Source: Aphelocoma coerulescens (Eukaryota > Chordata > Aves > Passeriformes > Corvidae). Taken from it: a stretch of 64,000 nucleotides of DNA. Location: NCBI RefSeq assembly GCF_041296385.1, contig NW_027184083.1, positions 3,348,001-3,412,000 of the forward strand. Reading direction: 5' to 3'. Below the pieces are notes generated by a model, which was not told the DNA's origin, did not search any database, and saw nothing but the letters and a program-made list of their open reading frames with translations. Below are positions 31,140-40,939 of the stretch, piece after piece (the first letter of the stretch is position 1; every line of letters starts with the position of its first letter). The position numbers and the translations under genes are program-made.

Positions 31140-31663
31140 GCTTGGCGCCCAAGCGTGGGGCTTCCCGTTCCATCGGACCCCACGGAAGGGGCGTCCTCGG
31201 CAAAGGCAGCTTGGCGCCCGGGCATGGGGCCCCGCTTCCGTCGGACCCCACGGAAGGGACTGATTGTTTCCGCAAGTGCGTCATCGGGACGTCAAGCTAC
31301 CCCAGCTGCAGCACGCTCCGTTTTAGTTAGCTGCGCTCCTGGGGGTGAGGACGGTAGCTTCGCCGTGCCTGCGAAGTCGTTCTCGGCAGAGGAACCGGCC
31401 GCCTGGAGCTAACCTGGACTCCAGTCAGGTAAGTATTTTTCCCCGGGGCGGGAAAAACTTGCCTCAAAGCCGGTAAAGGCTTTCGGAGGGACCAGTGTCC
31501 CCGGCTCTTGAAGAGCCGAACGCAGGACGGTCCCCGGCTCTCGAAGAGCCGAACATAGGCTGCGCAGCCCCGGAACAAGCGCGGTTAGCTTGTCTCCGGT
31601 TGGTTTTTGGGAAAACCGGCCTTCCAGGCTTGAAGTTTAGCTCCAGACGCTGTGCTGTTGGCT
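31140..31663 (+). other. U5 5' leader
   Basis: PBS at 31143-31161, donor GT at 31429. It has the GTTTCCGCAAG variant in common with U4 only. Confidence 0.78.
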
Positions 31664-33520
31664 ATGGGCGCTGCGCTCTCCACAGCACAGAAGGGGGTAT
31701 TTCTCCAAGTTGCGGGACTCCTTGAGGGTGGGGGGATAAGTTTTTCAAAGGGATGTTTAAAACGGTTTATTCGGTGGCTGTTTCTGCACTTCCCTCAGTG
31801 CTCTCAGGATACGGTTTTGACCGTTCCCTTTTGGAATGCCGCGGGAGAAAAACTGGCGCGATCTAATTCTGCCAAAGAGAAAGATTTCTCCTTTCTGTAC
31901 TTGCAAATTAGATTGGCGTTAGCTAAAAAAAGGGAGAGGGAAGGACGAACAACCCCGAATTCCCCAGTTGTTACCCCTAACCCGTCTCCCGAACCCGTGT
32001 CCCCTCAAACGGGCATGCTGAGGAGAGCAACCCGCGATGCGCAGGGCTGCCACCGTCTCCCTGGCTCTCCTCGGGATCCCCGGAGTCCCCGCTCAGACAG
32101 TCCCGGCCAGACTGCCCGAGGCTTATCCTGTTCCCCGGCTTCCCCAGTTGTTAGACCCCGAGTTCGGTTTGGCTATCCAGAGAGTTTAGAAAATGCCCTC
32201 CCTGCCCGAGGAGGACAAGATGGCGGGCGCCACGTAGCAGAAACCCCCTCTTGCTTTTCCCCGCGCTTTTCCACCCGAAATCCCTTTCTCCCGAGTCCCA
32301 ACCCCTTTCTCCCCGACCCCTCCTACTCCCAAGCTGGTTCCACACCTCTTACCCCTCCTACCTGTCACCAGTGCGCGCCCCCGTGCTCCGCCCCCAGAAA
32401 TCGCGGTTCCATGCCCGGCTGCCACCCACTTCCTGCTTCCGGTTCCCACGCCTGTCCTTCCGGTTCCCACGGTGTCTGGCCGGAAGGGGGGGGGGGGCCC
32501 GAGGACCGGAACCCGGAACTGGATCCCATTCCCTCGGCCGCTCCGGTTTTTTATCAGAGGTCCCGGAGAGGAGGAACAACCCATGTCAGCTGGGAACCAC
32601 TCTCACACCAAACAATAAAGGAACTCTGCAAGGCACAGAAGGAGTTTGGGAGAGAAAGCGAATATTTTCGTGGCCTCTTAAAGGCAAGTCTCTCCGGAGC
32701 AGTAATGACACCTTTCGATCTGCGTCAGCTTTTCTCATGCCTTCTTTCCTCGGCAGAGTTTCTGCTCTGGAAGGCAGCGTGGGAAAGGGAGCTCCGCAGA
32801 CTCCTTCCAGCGCTCTTGCAAGGTTCTGATACGGCCGTTGATGCCGACAATAAGGAATTCACATTGGACCATCTAAGCGGCGAAGCAGATTGGGCTTTGG
32901 CGCCGAAGCAAGCTCAAGGCTTGCCTTTGGAGGTTCTGCAACAGGTCAAGGAAGCGGCCAGTAAGGCATTCCTTGGTCTGAGGCCTGATGTGCCCATAGA
33001 ATCCTACTCGCAGGTCCAGCAGCAACCCACTGAGTCATTCCTAAAGTTTGTGGAGAGACTAACCCGAGCTGTAGAGTTGCAGGTCAAGCAGCCGGCGGCC
33101 AGGGAAGAGGTCATCGCAGAGATGGCTATGGTGAATGCCAACCCTCAATGCAAGGCAGCCATCCTGAGCCTCCCCCTGGACCCCCCGCCAACCATACAGG
33201 ATATGTTGGAAGTTTGTGCTGCGAAGGCACCACACCTGCAACCTACCAGCTCAGAGAGACAGCGGCCCAGAGGAACGGCCTCAGTGGGAACAGCAACGCA
33301 TCGCCCTGCAGCGGACCAGAGGAGGACCACGGGCCTGAACACCAAACCACCTCCAACTGCAAACGGCCGAAAGCGAGCCCCGCCGGCCAGGAACACCTGC
33401 TTCCTATGTGACCGGCCTGGACATTGGACAAGGGACTGCCCGCTCAAGTGGCAGTTCCAGCAATTTAAAAAGGAACATGAACCTGGGGGACAGGAGGGCC
33501 AACTGCAACAAAAAAACTGA
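31664..33520 (+). CDS. gag: U5 Gag polyprotein, full length (618 residues)
   Basis: Twelve Gs (32486-32497) keep matrix, capsid and nucleocapsid in one frame. By eye the protein equals that of U4. Both share the silent GTG-to-GTA change in GGRHVAE (CACGTAG), which marks U4 and U5 as close copies; U4 alone has a silent change at 24907 (CGG to CGA). Confidence 0.93.
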   Translation: MGAALSTAQKGVFLQVAGLLEGGGISFSKGCLKRFIRWLFLHFPQCSQDTVLTVPFWNAAGEKLARSNSAKEKDFSFLYLQIRLALAKKREREGRTTPNSPVVTPNPSPEPVSPQTGMLRRATRDAQGCHRLPGSPRDPRSPRSDSPGQTARGLSCSPASPVVRPRVRFGYPESLENALPARGGQDGGRHVAETPSCFSPRFSTRNPFLPSPNPFLPDPSYSQAGSTPLTPPTCHQCAPPCSAPRNRGSMPGCHPLPASGSHACPSGSHGVWPEGGGGPEDRNPELDPIPSAAPVFYQRSRRGGTTHVSWEPLSHQTIKELCKAQKEFGRESEYFRGLLKASLSGAVMTPFDLRQLFSCLLSSAEFLLWKAAWERELRRLLPALLQGSDTAVDADNKEFTLDHLSGEADWALAPKQAQGLPLEVLQQVKEAASKAFLGLRPDVPIESYSQVQQQPTESFLKFVERLTRAVELQVKQPAAREEVIAEMAMVNANPQCKAAILSLPLDPPPTIQDMLEVCAAKAPHLQPTSSERQRPRGTASVGTATHRPAADQRRTTGLNTKPPPTANGRKRAPPARNTCFLCDRPGHWTRDCPLKWQFQQFKKEHEPGGQEGQLQQKN

Positions 33521-36500
33521 ATGGGGAGCGCGCGCCCGCCCCGCGTTGGAGTGGTGAAGACAAAAAAGGGACGGGACGCGAGGGGGAGGGGAAACTTAGA
33601 GAGACCAAACTATCAGACACGACTTTAAAACCGGACTTGACTTCCTTTTCTGATGGTTCTTTCAGGTTGCAGCTGTTGACACCGTTCCACCTAAAGACCA
33701 AAGAGTGGCATACCGCACCGGTAAGCGCTGGTGGTGAGCTGTGGGCAGAAGACCAAGGCCCTGACAGATATGTCATTGTCGGAAATGTTGCCTGCACACC
33801 ACAAGAGATCGAAGTCGCTCCGGGACTAATGACATCCAGTCCCGAAGGACCTGTTCTCTTGCTGCACTGTGTCCACCCACCTCTTTTCCTGCCCAGAGGG
33901 CAGACAGTCGCCCAGGCTATACCTGTAGAAAGGCCACACCCAACGTTGTGTGCCACACATGTCATAGGGACAGAGAAGCCTCGGGTAGGCTGCGAGATCA
34001 ACAGAGGGGAGGAAGTCCTACACCTCAGAGGGCTTCTGGACACAGGGGCAGATGTGACGATCATTCCCACACGAGAATGGCCGGCACATTGGGAATTGCA
34101 GAACGTGGCTGGACACGTGCAAGGTGTTGGGGGCATTCAATTGGCCAAACAGTCAAAGAGCATCGTGCAAATCAAGGGACTGAGCGGACAATTGGCAAAC
34201 ATACGTCCGTTCGTATTAGACTACAAGGAACCCCTCTTGGGGAGAGACCTCATGCAGCAGTGGGGAGTCACAATTGACCTACCTGACCCCCGGAAAAATT
34301 TTTGGGCTGCGGCCACTGAAGAGCGCCCTACTCAAAAACTAAATTGGAAAACTGATCAGCCCATTTGGGTAGAGCAGTGGTCGCTCTATGGTGAGAAGTT
34401 GAAGGCGCTCGAGAAGCTCGTGGAGGAGCAACTTGAAAAGGGGAATATCGTGGAATCCAACAGCCCGTGGAATTCCCCTGTCTTTGTTATCAAAAAGCCT
34501 AACAAAGACAAATGGCGGCTCCTCCAGGACCTTCGTCAAATTAACAATGCTATTGAGGGCATGGGCTCTCTCCAACCAGGGATGCCATCCCCAACGATGC
34601 TCCCTCAAAATTGGAATCTGGCAGTAATTGACATTAAAGACTGCTTTTTCCAAATTCCCCTGCACCCTGACGATGCCCCGCGTTTTGCCTTCTCGATTCC
34701 TGTTATCAATCGAGAAGCCCCAAGGAAAAGATACCATTGGAAGGTGTTGCCACAGGGTATGAAGAACAGCCCGACCATCTGCCAATGGTATGTCTCTTCC
34801 TTGCTTGCCCCAGTTCGCGCAGCAGCAAAAGAGGCCATCATCTTCCATTATATGGATGATGTCCTCGTGTGTGCCCCCGACAATGACATGCTTGCCAGTG
34901 TGCTCGACCTGACAATCAATGCATTGGTTGCTGCAGGGTTCGAGCTCCAAGAGGAAAAGATTCAACGGATGCCACCTTGGAAGTACCTGGGCCTACAAAT
35001 TACAAAGCGGACCATTGTGCCGCAAAAATTGGCTATCAATACCAACATCAAGACTCTGGCAGATGTCCACCAGCTGTGTGGGTCTTTAAATTGGGTGAGG
35101 CCGTGGCTGGGTCTGTCCACCGAAGACCTAGCCCCCCTTTTTGATTTACTAAAAGGGGGAGAGGAGCTTAGTTCTCCCCGGACACTCACCCCAGAGGCGC
35201 AAACAGCTCTGGAGAAGGTGCAACATCTAATGTCCACCAGGCAGGCAAGCAGGTGTAGGCCTGACTTGCCATTCAAATTCATCATCCTGGGTAATCTGCC
35301 ACACTTGCACGGGGTTGTCTTCCAATGGGAAGACAACAAAAAGAAGAGCAAAAAGGACCAGGACCGGAGGGATCCCCTCTTAATTATAGAGTGGGTATTT
35401 CTCAGTCACCATCGGTCCAAGAGGATGACACAGCCACAAGAGCTGATGGCTGAACTGATCCGGAAGGCTAGGATCCGGATCAGAGAGTTATCAGGATGTG
35501 ACTTCGACTGCATCCACGTGCCAATTAGGAAAAAAATGGGCCAAATTCCTAAGGCGATGTTGGAGAGTCTGCTTCAAGATTGTGAAGCATTGCAGTTTGC
35601 TCTGGAGGGCTACACAGGCCAAATTTCTTTGCATAGGCCAGCCCACAAAATATTCAATTCGGAAGTTCAATTCGAATTAAATATAATAAGTGTTCGGAGC
35701 AAGGAACCTCTAAAGGCCTTGACAGTTTTTACTGACGCGTCCGGGGCGACTTGGAAAAACGCCCAAACTCAGCGGTGGGAGACTGACATCAAAGAGGTAG
35801 AAGGATCGCCTCAGGTTGCTGAGTTGGACGCAGTCGTCAGGGCTTTCGAAAGGTTCCCCGAACCCCTAAATTTGGTAACAGACTCTGCATATGTTGCAGG
35901 GGTAGTCTCCAGAGCCGAGCACGCCATTTTGCGTGAAGTCTCCAACATGGCTTTGTATGAGTTGCTCTCAAAGTTAATAAATCTGGTCTCCCACCGAGAG
36001 CAACCATTTTACGTGATGCACGTCAGGTCACACACGGACCTGCCCGGGTTCATCGCAGAAGGCAACAGGAGGGCAGATGCCCTCGCTGCGCCAGCTGCGA
36101 TGGCCCCGACTCCAAACGTGTTTGAGCAGGCCAAAATCAGCCATCAGCTGTTCCATCAGAACACTCCTGCCCTAGTTCGTCGATTCAATCTAAAGCACGA
36201 CCAGGCCAGGGCGATTGTGGCTGCATGTCCAGAATGCCACCAGCTAGCCCTTCCTGCCATTGGTACTGGCGCAAACCCCCGTGGACTTAACAGCTGCGAA
36301 GTGTGGCAGATGGACGTGACACATGTTGCTTCATTCGGCAGAATGAAGTACGTACATGTGTCGGTTGATACCTTCTCGGGAGCAGTTTTTGCCTCTGCCC
36401 ACACAGGGGAAAAGGCTAGCGATGTCCAAAAGCACTTAGTGCAGGCAATCGCTACCCTGGGCATCCCCAAAGTCATCAAAACGGACAATGGCCCAGCGTA

Positions 36501-36975
36501 TACGTCCAAGGAGTTCAGGAGCTTCCTGCAGCGATGGGGAATAGAACACAAGACTGGCATCCCCTATTCCCCGACAGGTCAAGCCATTGTAGAGAGGGCC
36601 CACCAAAACATCAAAAGAATGCTCCAGCGCCAGTGCTCCCCCAAAAAGCTAGAGTCACCTGCTGTCAGGCTCTCAAAGGCATTGTTCACCCTAAATTTCC
36701 TCGACTGTGCCTTTGAGAACCTGAACCCACCAATCGTGCGGCACTTTGGGCGGTCTCAGCAGTTGCAAATGAAAGAAAGGTCTCCGGTGATGGTTAAGGA
36801 CCCGGAGACTAGGGAGATACAAGGGCCTTATGAACTAGTTACCTGGGGGAAAGGGTACGCATGTGTATCCACCCCCGAGGGCCCTAGGTGGATCCCATCA
36901 AAGTGGGTGAAACCGTGTATCTCCCAGACCGTCAGGAAGGGAGATCAAATACCCCCCAAGACCGGGGTAGGTTAG
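33517..36975 (+). CDS. pro-pol: U5 Pro-Pol polyprotein, uninterrupted
   Basis: Slippery site at 33511-33517. It has Pro after LPQGMKNS, the APVR and VCAP variants, DPRKNF as in U4, and a private Val-to-Leu change before protease (PTLCATHV). It has the majority HVPI and FERF forms where U4 differs, so of all units its polymerase carries the fewest unusual residues. It is the best candidate for a recently functional copy, but function is not shown. Confidence 0.95.
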   Translation: MNGERAPAPRWSGEDKKGTGREGEGKLRETKLSDTTLKPDLTSFSDGSFRLQLLTPFHLKTKEWHTAPVSAGGELWAEDQGPDRYVIVGNVACTPQEIEVAPGLMTSSPEGPVLLLHCVHPPLFLPRGQTVAQAIPVERPHPTLCATHVIGTEKPRVGCEINRGEEVLHLRGLLDTGADVTIIPTREWPAHWELQNVAGHVQGVGGIQLAKQSKSIVQIKGLSGQLANIRPFVLDYKEPLLGRDLMQQWGVTIDLPDPRKNFWAAATEERPTQKLNWKTDQPIWVEQWSLYGEKLKALEKLVEEQLEKGNIVESNSPWNSPVFVIKKPNKDKWRLLQDLRQINNAIEGMGSLQPGMPSPTMLPQNWNLAVIDIKDCFFQIPLHPDDAPRFAFSIPVINREAPRKRYHWKVLPQGMKNSPTICQWYVSSLLAPVRAAAKEAIIFHYMDDVLVCAPDNDMLASVLDLTINALVAAGFELQEEKIQRMPPWKYLGLQITKRTIVPQKLAINTNIKTLADVHQLCGSLNWVRPWLGLSTEDLAPLFDLLKGGEELSSPRTLTPEAQTALEKVQHLMSTRQASRCRPDLPFKFIILGNLPHLHGVVFQWEDNKKKSKKDQDRRDPLLIIEWVFLSHHRSKRMTQPQELMAELIRKARIRIRELSGCDFDCIHVPIRKKMGQIPKAMLESLLQDCEALQFALEGYTGQISLHRPAHKIFNSEVQFELNIISVRSKEPLKALTVFTDASGATWKNAQTQRWETDIKEVEGSPQVAELDAVVRAFERFPEPLNLVTDSAYVAGVVSRAEHAILREVSNMALYELLSKLINLVSHREQPFYVMHVRSHTDLPGFIAEGNRRADALAAPAAMAPTPNVFEQAKISHQLFHQNTPALVRRFNLKHDQARAIVAACPECHQLALPAIGTGANPRGLNSCEVWQMDVTHVASFGRMKYVHVSVDTFSGAVFASAHTGEKASDVQKHLVQAIATLGIPKVIKTDNGPAYTSKEFRSFLQRWGIEHKTGIPYSPTGQAIVERAHQNIKRMLQRQCSPKKLESPAVRLSKALFTLNFLDCAFENLNPPIVRHFGRSQQLQMKERSPVMVKDPETREIQGPYELVTWGKGYACVSTPEGPRWIPSKWVKPCISQTVRKGDQIPPKTGVG

Positions 36976-37061
36976 TCGTGTGCCTCTCTGAGCCCCGAGC
37001 CCCAAGTTTATCCCAGTTGTTATCCCCAGTTTCAACCTCATTTTTCTAAGTTTTGTTTTAG

Positions 37062-37364
37062 TTTGGAGACATCGGAGATGGGTCCTGTGCCGTCAGCGGA
37101 TGGGGATTATCCAGGTGGACTAGATCCATTCTCCGAACCGGACTGATCTTGTTTTTTATTCTCTTGGTTGTCATAATTATGTTCGGGCTGCTGAAAAAAC
37201 TGCTAACCAACACGATTATGAGCTCATCCTCCCCTGCAGACATCAACCAAGCAGAGCTCCCCAAAGACTTTGAACTCGAGCCTATGGCCCAGGAGATGAC
37301 ATGGTTCGGGGACCTGTACCCGGACTCAGAGTACTGTCCCCAAGCCGAATTCATGTCATCTTAA
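37062..37364 (+). pseudogene. env: U5 env remnant (membrane anchor and tail)
   Basis: Thr-type tail combined with a solo LTR immediately downstream. In U0 and U1 the solo LTR is linked to the Met type instead. Confidence 0.6.
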
Positions 37365-37369
37365 AAAAC

Positions 37370-37920
37370 TGTCCTGGGTTGAGGGGTATTCTATTACCAT
37401 CCTCATGAGCTGTTGAAATCAGGTGGGGCAGTGTTTCCTTGCCTCCTCCCCCCAGACTATCTTTCTGTTAATGGCCCATCATTGTCCTGCTGCATAACTC
37501 AGAGATAACTCCCTCCAGACTATCTTCTGTTAACGAGCCTAATCAACACTTGGCCTCATGACTCATTACCCCATTGTGAGATGCTCCACCCAGAGGGAGG
37601 AACCAAGCATCCCATCGTGGATATAACTGGGACTCTGAGCACCAAAGGGGGGCTCCACTGGATTTCCAGAGGACAGGAGCTACACAGCCACCGCTGGATT
37701 TTCTGAGGAAGAGCAGACCCCTTCTACTACAGGATCACCACTTCAGAGGATTGCAGCCACCATTCCACCAGACTGCTACCACTACCCTGCCTAACAGGGA
37801 CTCAGGTTGTATCTTGACTCTGTCAGTGTTTTCTTTTACTTTCTTTTCCTTTTCTTTAATTTCCATTAAATTGTTATTCTGACTTGGTGCCTCTCACTGG
37901 TTTGTTTTCAAACTAGCACA
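37370..37920 (+). mobile_element. Solo ERVL-like LTR (end of U5)
   Basis: It is 551 bp, with AAAAC at 37365-37369 and 37921-37925. Same insertion point as 1954 and 9371, yet separated from them by three units that lack it. Confidence 0.88.
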
Positions 37921-37939
37921 AAAACAAAAAAGGAGGAGA

Positions 37940-38559
37940 TGTGGGAGTGTGTTTGTTTAGTTCAGTCCAGGTCTCCCCTCTATGTTCCTTAAGTTTGGTG
38001 TACCCCAGTTGGCGCCCCCCGTATTTTATTAAAATCACCCTATATGACAGTTTTGTCTCCTCCCAGGACCCTGTCTGTCACTCTGGCACCCCTCCCAGGC
38101 TTCTGGAAAGTTCTAGCCAGGGGGCCAGGTGACTGGTCCTGGGAAAGAAGTCCCTCCCTTCCCCTGTTACAGTTGGTTCCCTTATGTGTCCCTCGTTGTG
38201 TTTGCCGCACCCTTCTCTTCCCTGGTTGGTTACTCTGTACTCCCCCGCCTTGTCTCCCCCCCCCCCCCCCCCCCCCCCCCCCATAAAATCCCCTGCACGA
38301 GATCGGCAGGTGCGCTGAGTTGGGCACCCCCTGGTGGTTGAGGTCCCCCCCGTTCGGAGGACCAATAAACTTTCTGGATTTAACCCAACTCTGAGCCTGC
38401 CTCCTTTCCTCCACCGTCTGCCTTTATTGCCGCGGTCCCTTGGAAGGACCCACGAGCCAGACCTCTGATCCCTCCGATATCAGAGGCTGGCCCCTGCAGC
38501 CTGCTGTGTCCCGAGCTGACCGGGCTGAGAGGGAACTGTTCCTAGGGGACACAAAGGCA
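37940..38559 (+). mobile_element. LTR6, shared by U5 and U6
   Basis: It has the longest C run, 27 (38256-38282). It carries ATTAAAATC like L1 and L2 but GTCTGCC like L3-L5, so the block moved with the solo LTR ends inside this LTR. Confidence 0.9.
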
Positions 38560-39083
38560 GCTTGGCGCCCAAGCGTGGGGCTTCCCGTTCCATCGGACCC
38601 CACGGAAGGGGCGTCCTCGGCAAAGGCAGCTTGGCGCCCGGGCATGGGGCCCCGCTTCCGTCGGACCCCACGGAAGGGACTGATTGTTTCGGCAAGTGCG
38701 TCATCGGGACGTCAAGCTACCCCAGCTGCAGCACGCTCCGTTTTAGTTAGCTGCGCTCCTGGGGGTGAGGACGGTAGCTTCGCCGTGCCTGCGAAGTCGT
38801 TCTCGGCAGAGGAACCGGCCGCCTGGAGCTAACCTGGACTCCAGTCAGGTAAGTATTTTTCCCCGGGGCGGGAAAAACTTGCCTCAAAGCCGGTAAAGGC
38901 TTTCGGAGGGACCAGTGTCCCCGGCTCTTGAAGAGCCGAACGCAGGACGGTCCCCGGCTCTCGAAGAGCCGAACATAGGCTGCGCAGCCCCGGAACAAGC
39001 GCGGTTAGCTTGTCTCCGGTTGGTTTTTGGGAAAACCGGCCTTCCAGGCTTGAAGTTTAGCTCCAGACGCTGTGCTGTTGGCT
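38560..39083 (+). other. U6 5' leader
   Basis: PBS at 38563-38581, donor GT at 38849 with the full CAG/GTAAGT. It resembles U3 (CGCTTCCGTCGG with GTTTCGGC). Confidence 0.8.
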
Positions 39084-40939
39084 ATGGGCGCTGCGCTCTC
39101 CACAGCACAGAAGGGGGTATTTCTCCAAGTTGCGGGACTCCTTGAGGGTGGGGGGATAAGTTTTTCAAAGGGATGTTTAAAACGGTTTATTCGGTGGCTG
39201 TTTCTGCACTTCCCTCAGTGCTCTCAGGATACGGTTTTGACCGTTCCCTTTTGGAATGCCGCGGGAGAAAAACTGGCGCGATCTAATTCTGCCAAAGAGA
39301 AAGATTTCTCCTTTCTGTACTTGCAAATTAGATTAGCGTTAGCTAAAAAAAGGGAGAGGGAAGGACGAACAACCCCGAATTCCCCAGTTGTTACCCCTAA
39401 CCCGTCTCCCGAACCCGTGTCCCCTCAAACGGGCATGCTGAGGAGAGCAACCCGCGATGCGCAGGGCTGCCACCGTCTCCCTGGCTCTCCTCGGGATCCC
39501 CGGAGTCCCCGCTCAGACAGTCCCGGCCAGACTGCCCGAGGCTTATCCTGTTCCCCGGCTTCCCCAGTTGTTAGACCCCGAGTTCGGTTTGGCTATCCAG
39601 AGAGTTTAGAAAATGCCCTCCCTGCCCGAGGAGGACAAGATGGCGGGCGCCACGTGGCAGAAACCCCCTCTTGCTTTTCCCCGCGCTTTTCCACCCGAAA
39701 TCCCTTTCTCCCGAGTCCCAACCCCTTTCTCCCCGACCCCTCCTACTCCCAAGCTGGTTCCACACCTCTTACCCCTCCTACCTGTCACCAGTGCGCGCCC
39801 CCGTGCTCCGCCCCCAGAAATCGCGGTTCCATGCCCGGCTGCCACCCACTTCCTGCTTCCGGTTCCCACGCCTGTCCTTCCGGTTCCCACGGTGTCTGGC
39901 CGGAAGGGGGGGGGGGCCCGAGGACCGGAACCCGGAACTGGATCCCATTCCCTCGGCCGCTCCGGTTTTTTATCAGAGGTCCCGGAGAGGAGGAACAACC
40001 CATGTCAGCTGGGAACCACTCTCACACCAAACAATAAAGGAACTCTGCAAGGCACAGAAGGAGTTTGGGAGAGAAAGCGAATATTTTCGTGGCCTCTTAA
40101 AGGCAAGTCTCTCCGGAGCAGTAATGACACCTTTCGATCTGCGTCAGCTTTTCTCATGCCTTCTTTCCTCGGCAGAGTTTCTGCTCTGGAAGGCAGCGTG
40201 GGAAAGGGAGCTCCGCAGACTCCTTCCAGCGCTCTTGCAAGGTTCTGATACGGCCGTTGATGCCGACAATAAGGAATTCACATTGGACCATCTAAGCGGC
40301 GAAGCAGATTGGGCTTTGGCGCCGAAGCAAGCTCAAGGCTTGCCTTTGGAGGTTCTGCAACAGGTCAAGGAAGCGGCCAGTAAGGCATTCCTTGGTCTGA
40401 GGCCTGATGTGCCCATAGAATCCTACTCGCAGGTCCAGCAGCAACCCACTGAGTCATTCCTAAAGTTTGTGGAGAGACTAACCCGAGCTGTAGAGTTGCA
40501 GGTCAAGCAGCCGGCGGCCAGGGAAGAGGTCATCGCAGAGATGGCTATGGTGAATGCCAACCCTCAATGCAAGGCAGCCATCCTGAGCCTCCCCCTGGAC
40601 CCCCCGCCAACCATACAGGATATGTTGGAAGTTTGTGCTGCGAAGGCACCACACCTGCAACCTACCAGCTCAGAGAGACAGCGGCCCAGAGGAACGGCCT
40701 CAGTGGGAACAGCAACGCATCGCCCTGCAGCGGACCAGAGGAGGACCACGGGCCTGAACACCAAACCACCTCCAACTGCAAACGGCCGAAAGCGAGCCCC
40801 GCCGGCCAGGAACACCTGCTTCCTATGTGACCGGCCTGGACATTGGACAAGGGACTGCCCGCTCAAGTGGCAGTTCCAGCAATTTAAAAAGGAACATGAA
40901 CCTGGGGGACAGGAGGGCCAACTGCAACAAAAAAACTGA
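39084..40939 (+). pseudogene. gag: U6 gag, frameshifted at a G11 run
   Basis: The run is 39906-39916. The matrix frame stops at 40037; capsid and nucleocapsid continue to 40939. It has the MGAALS amino terminus, as in U1-U5, and one silent change in matrix (TTGGCG to TTAGCG near 39335). Confidence 0.85.
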
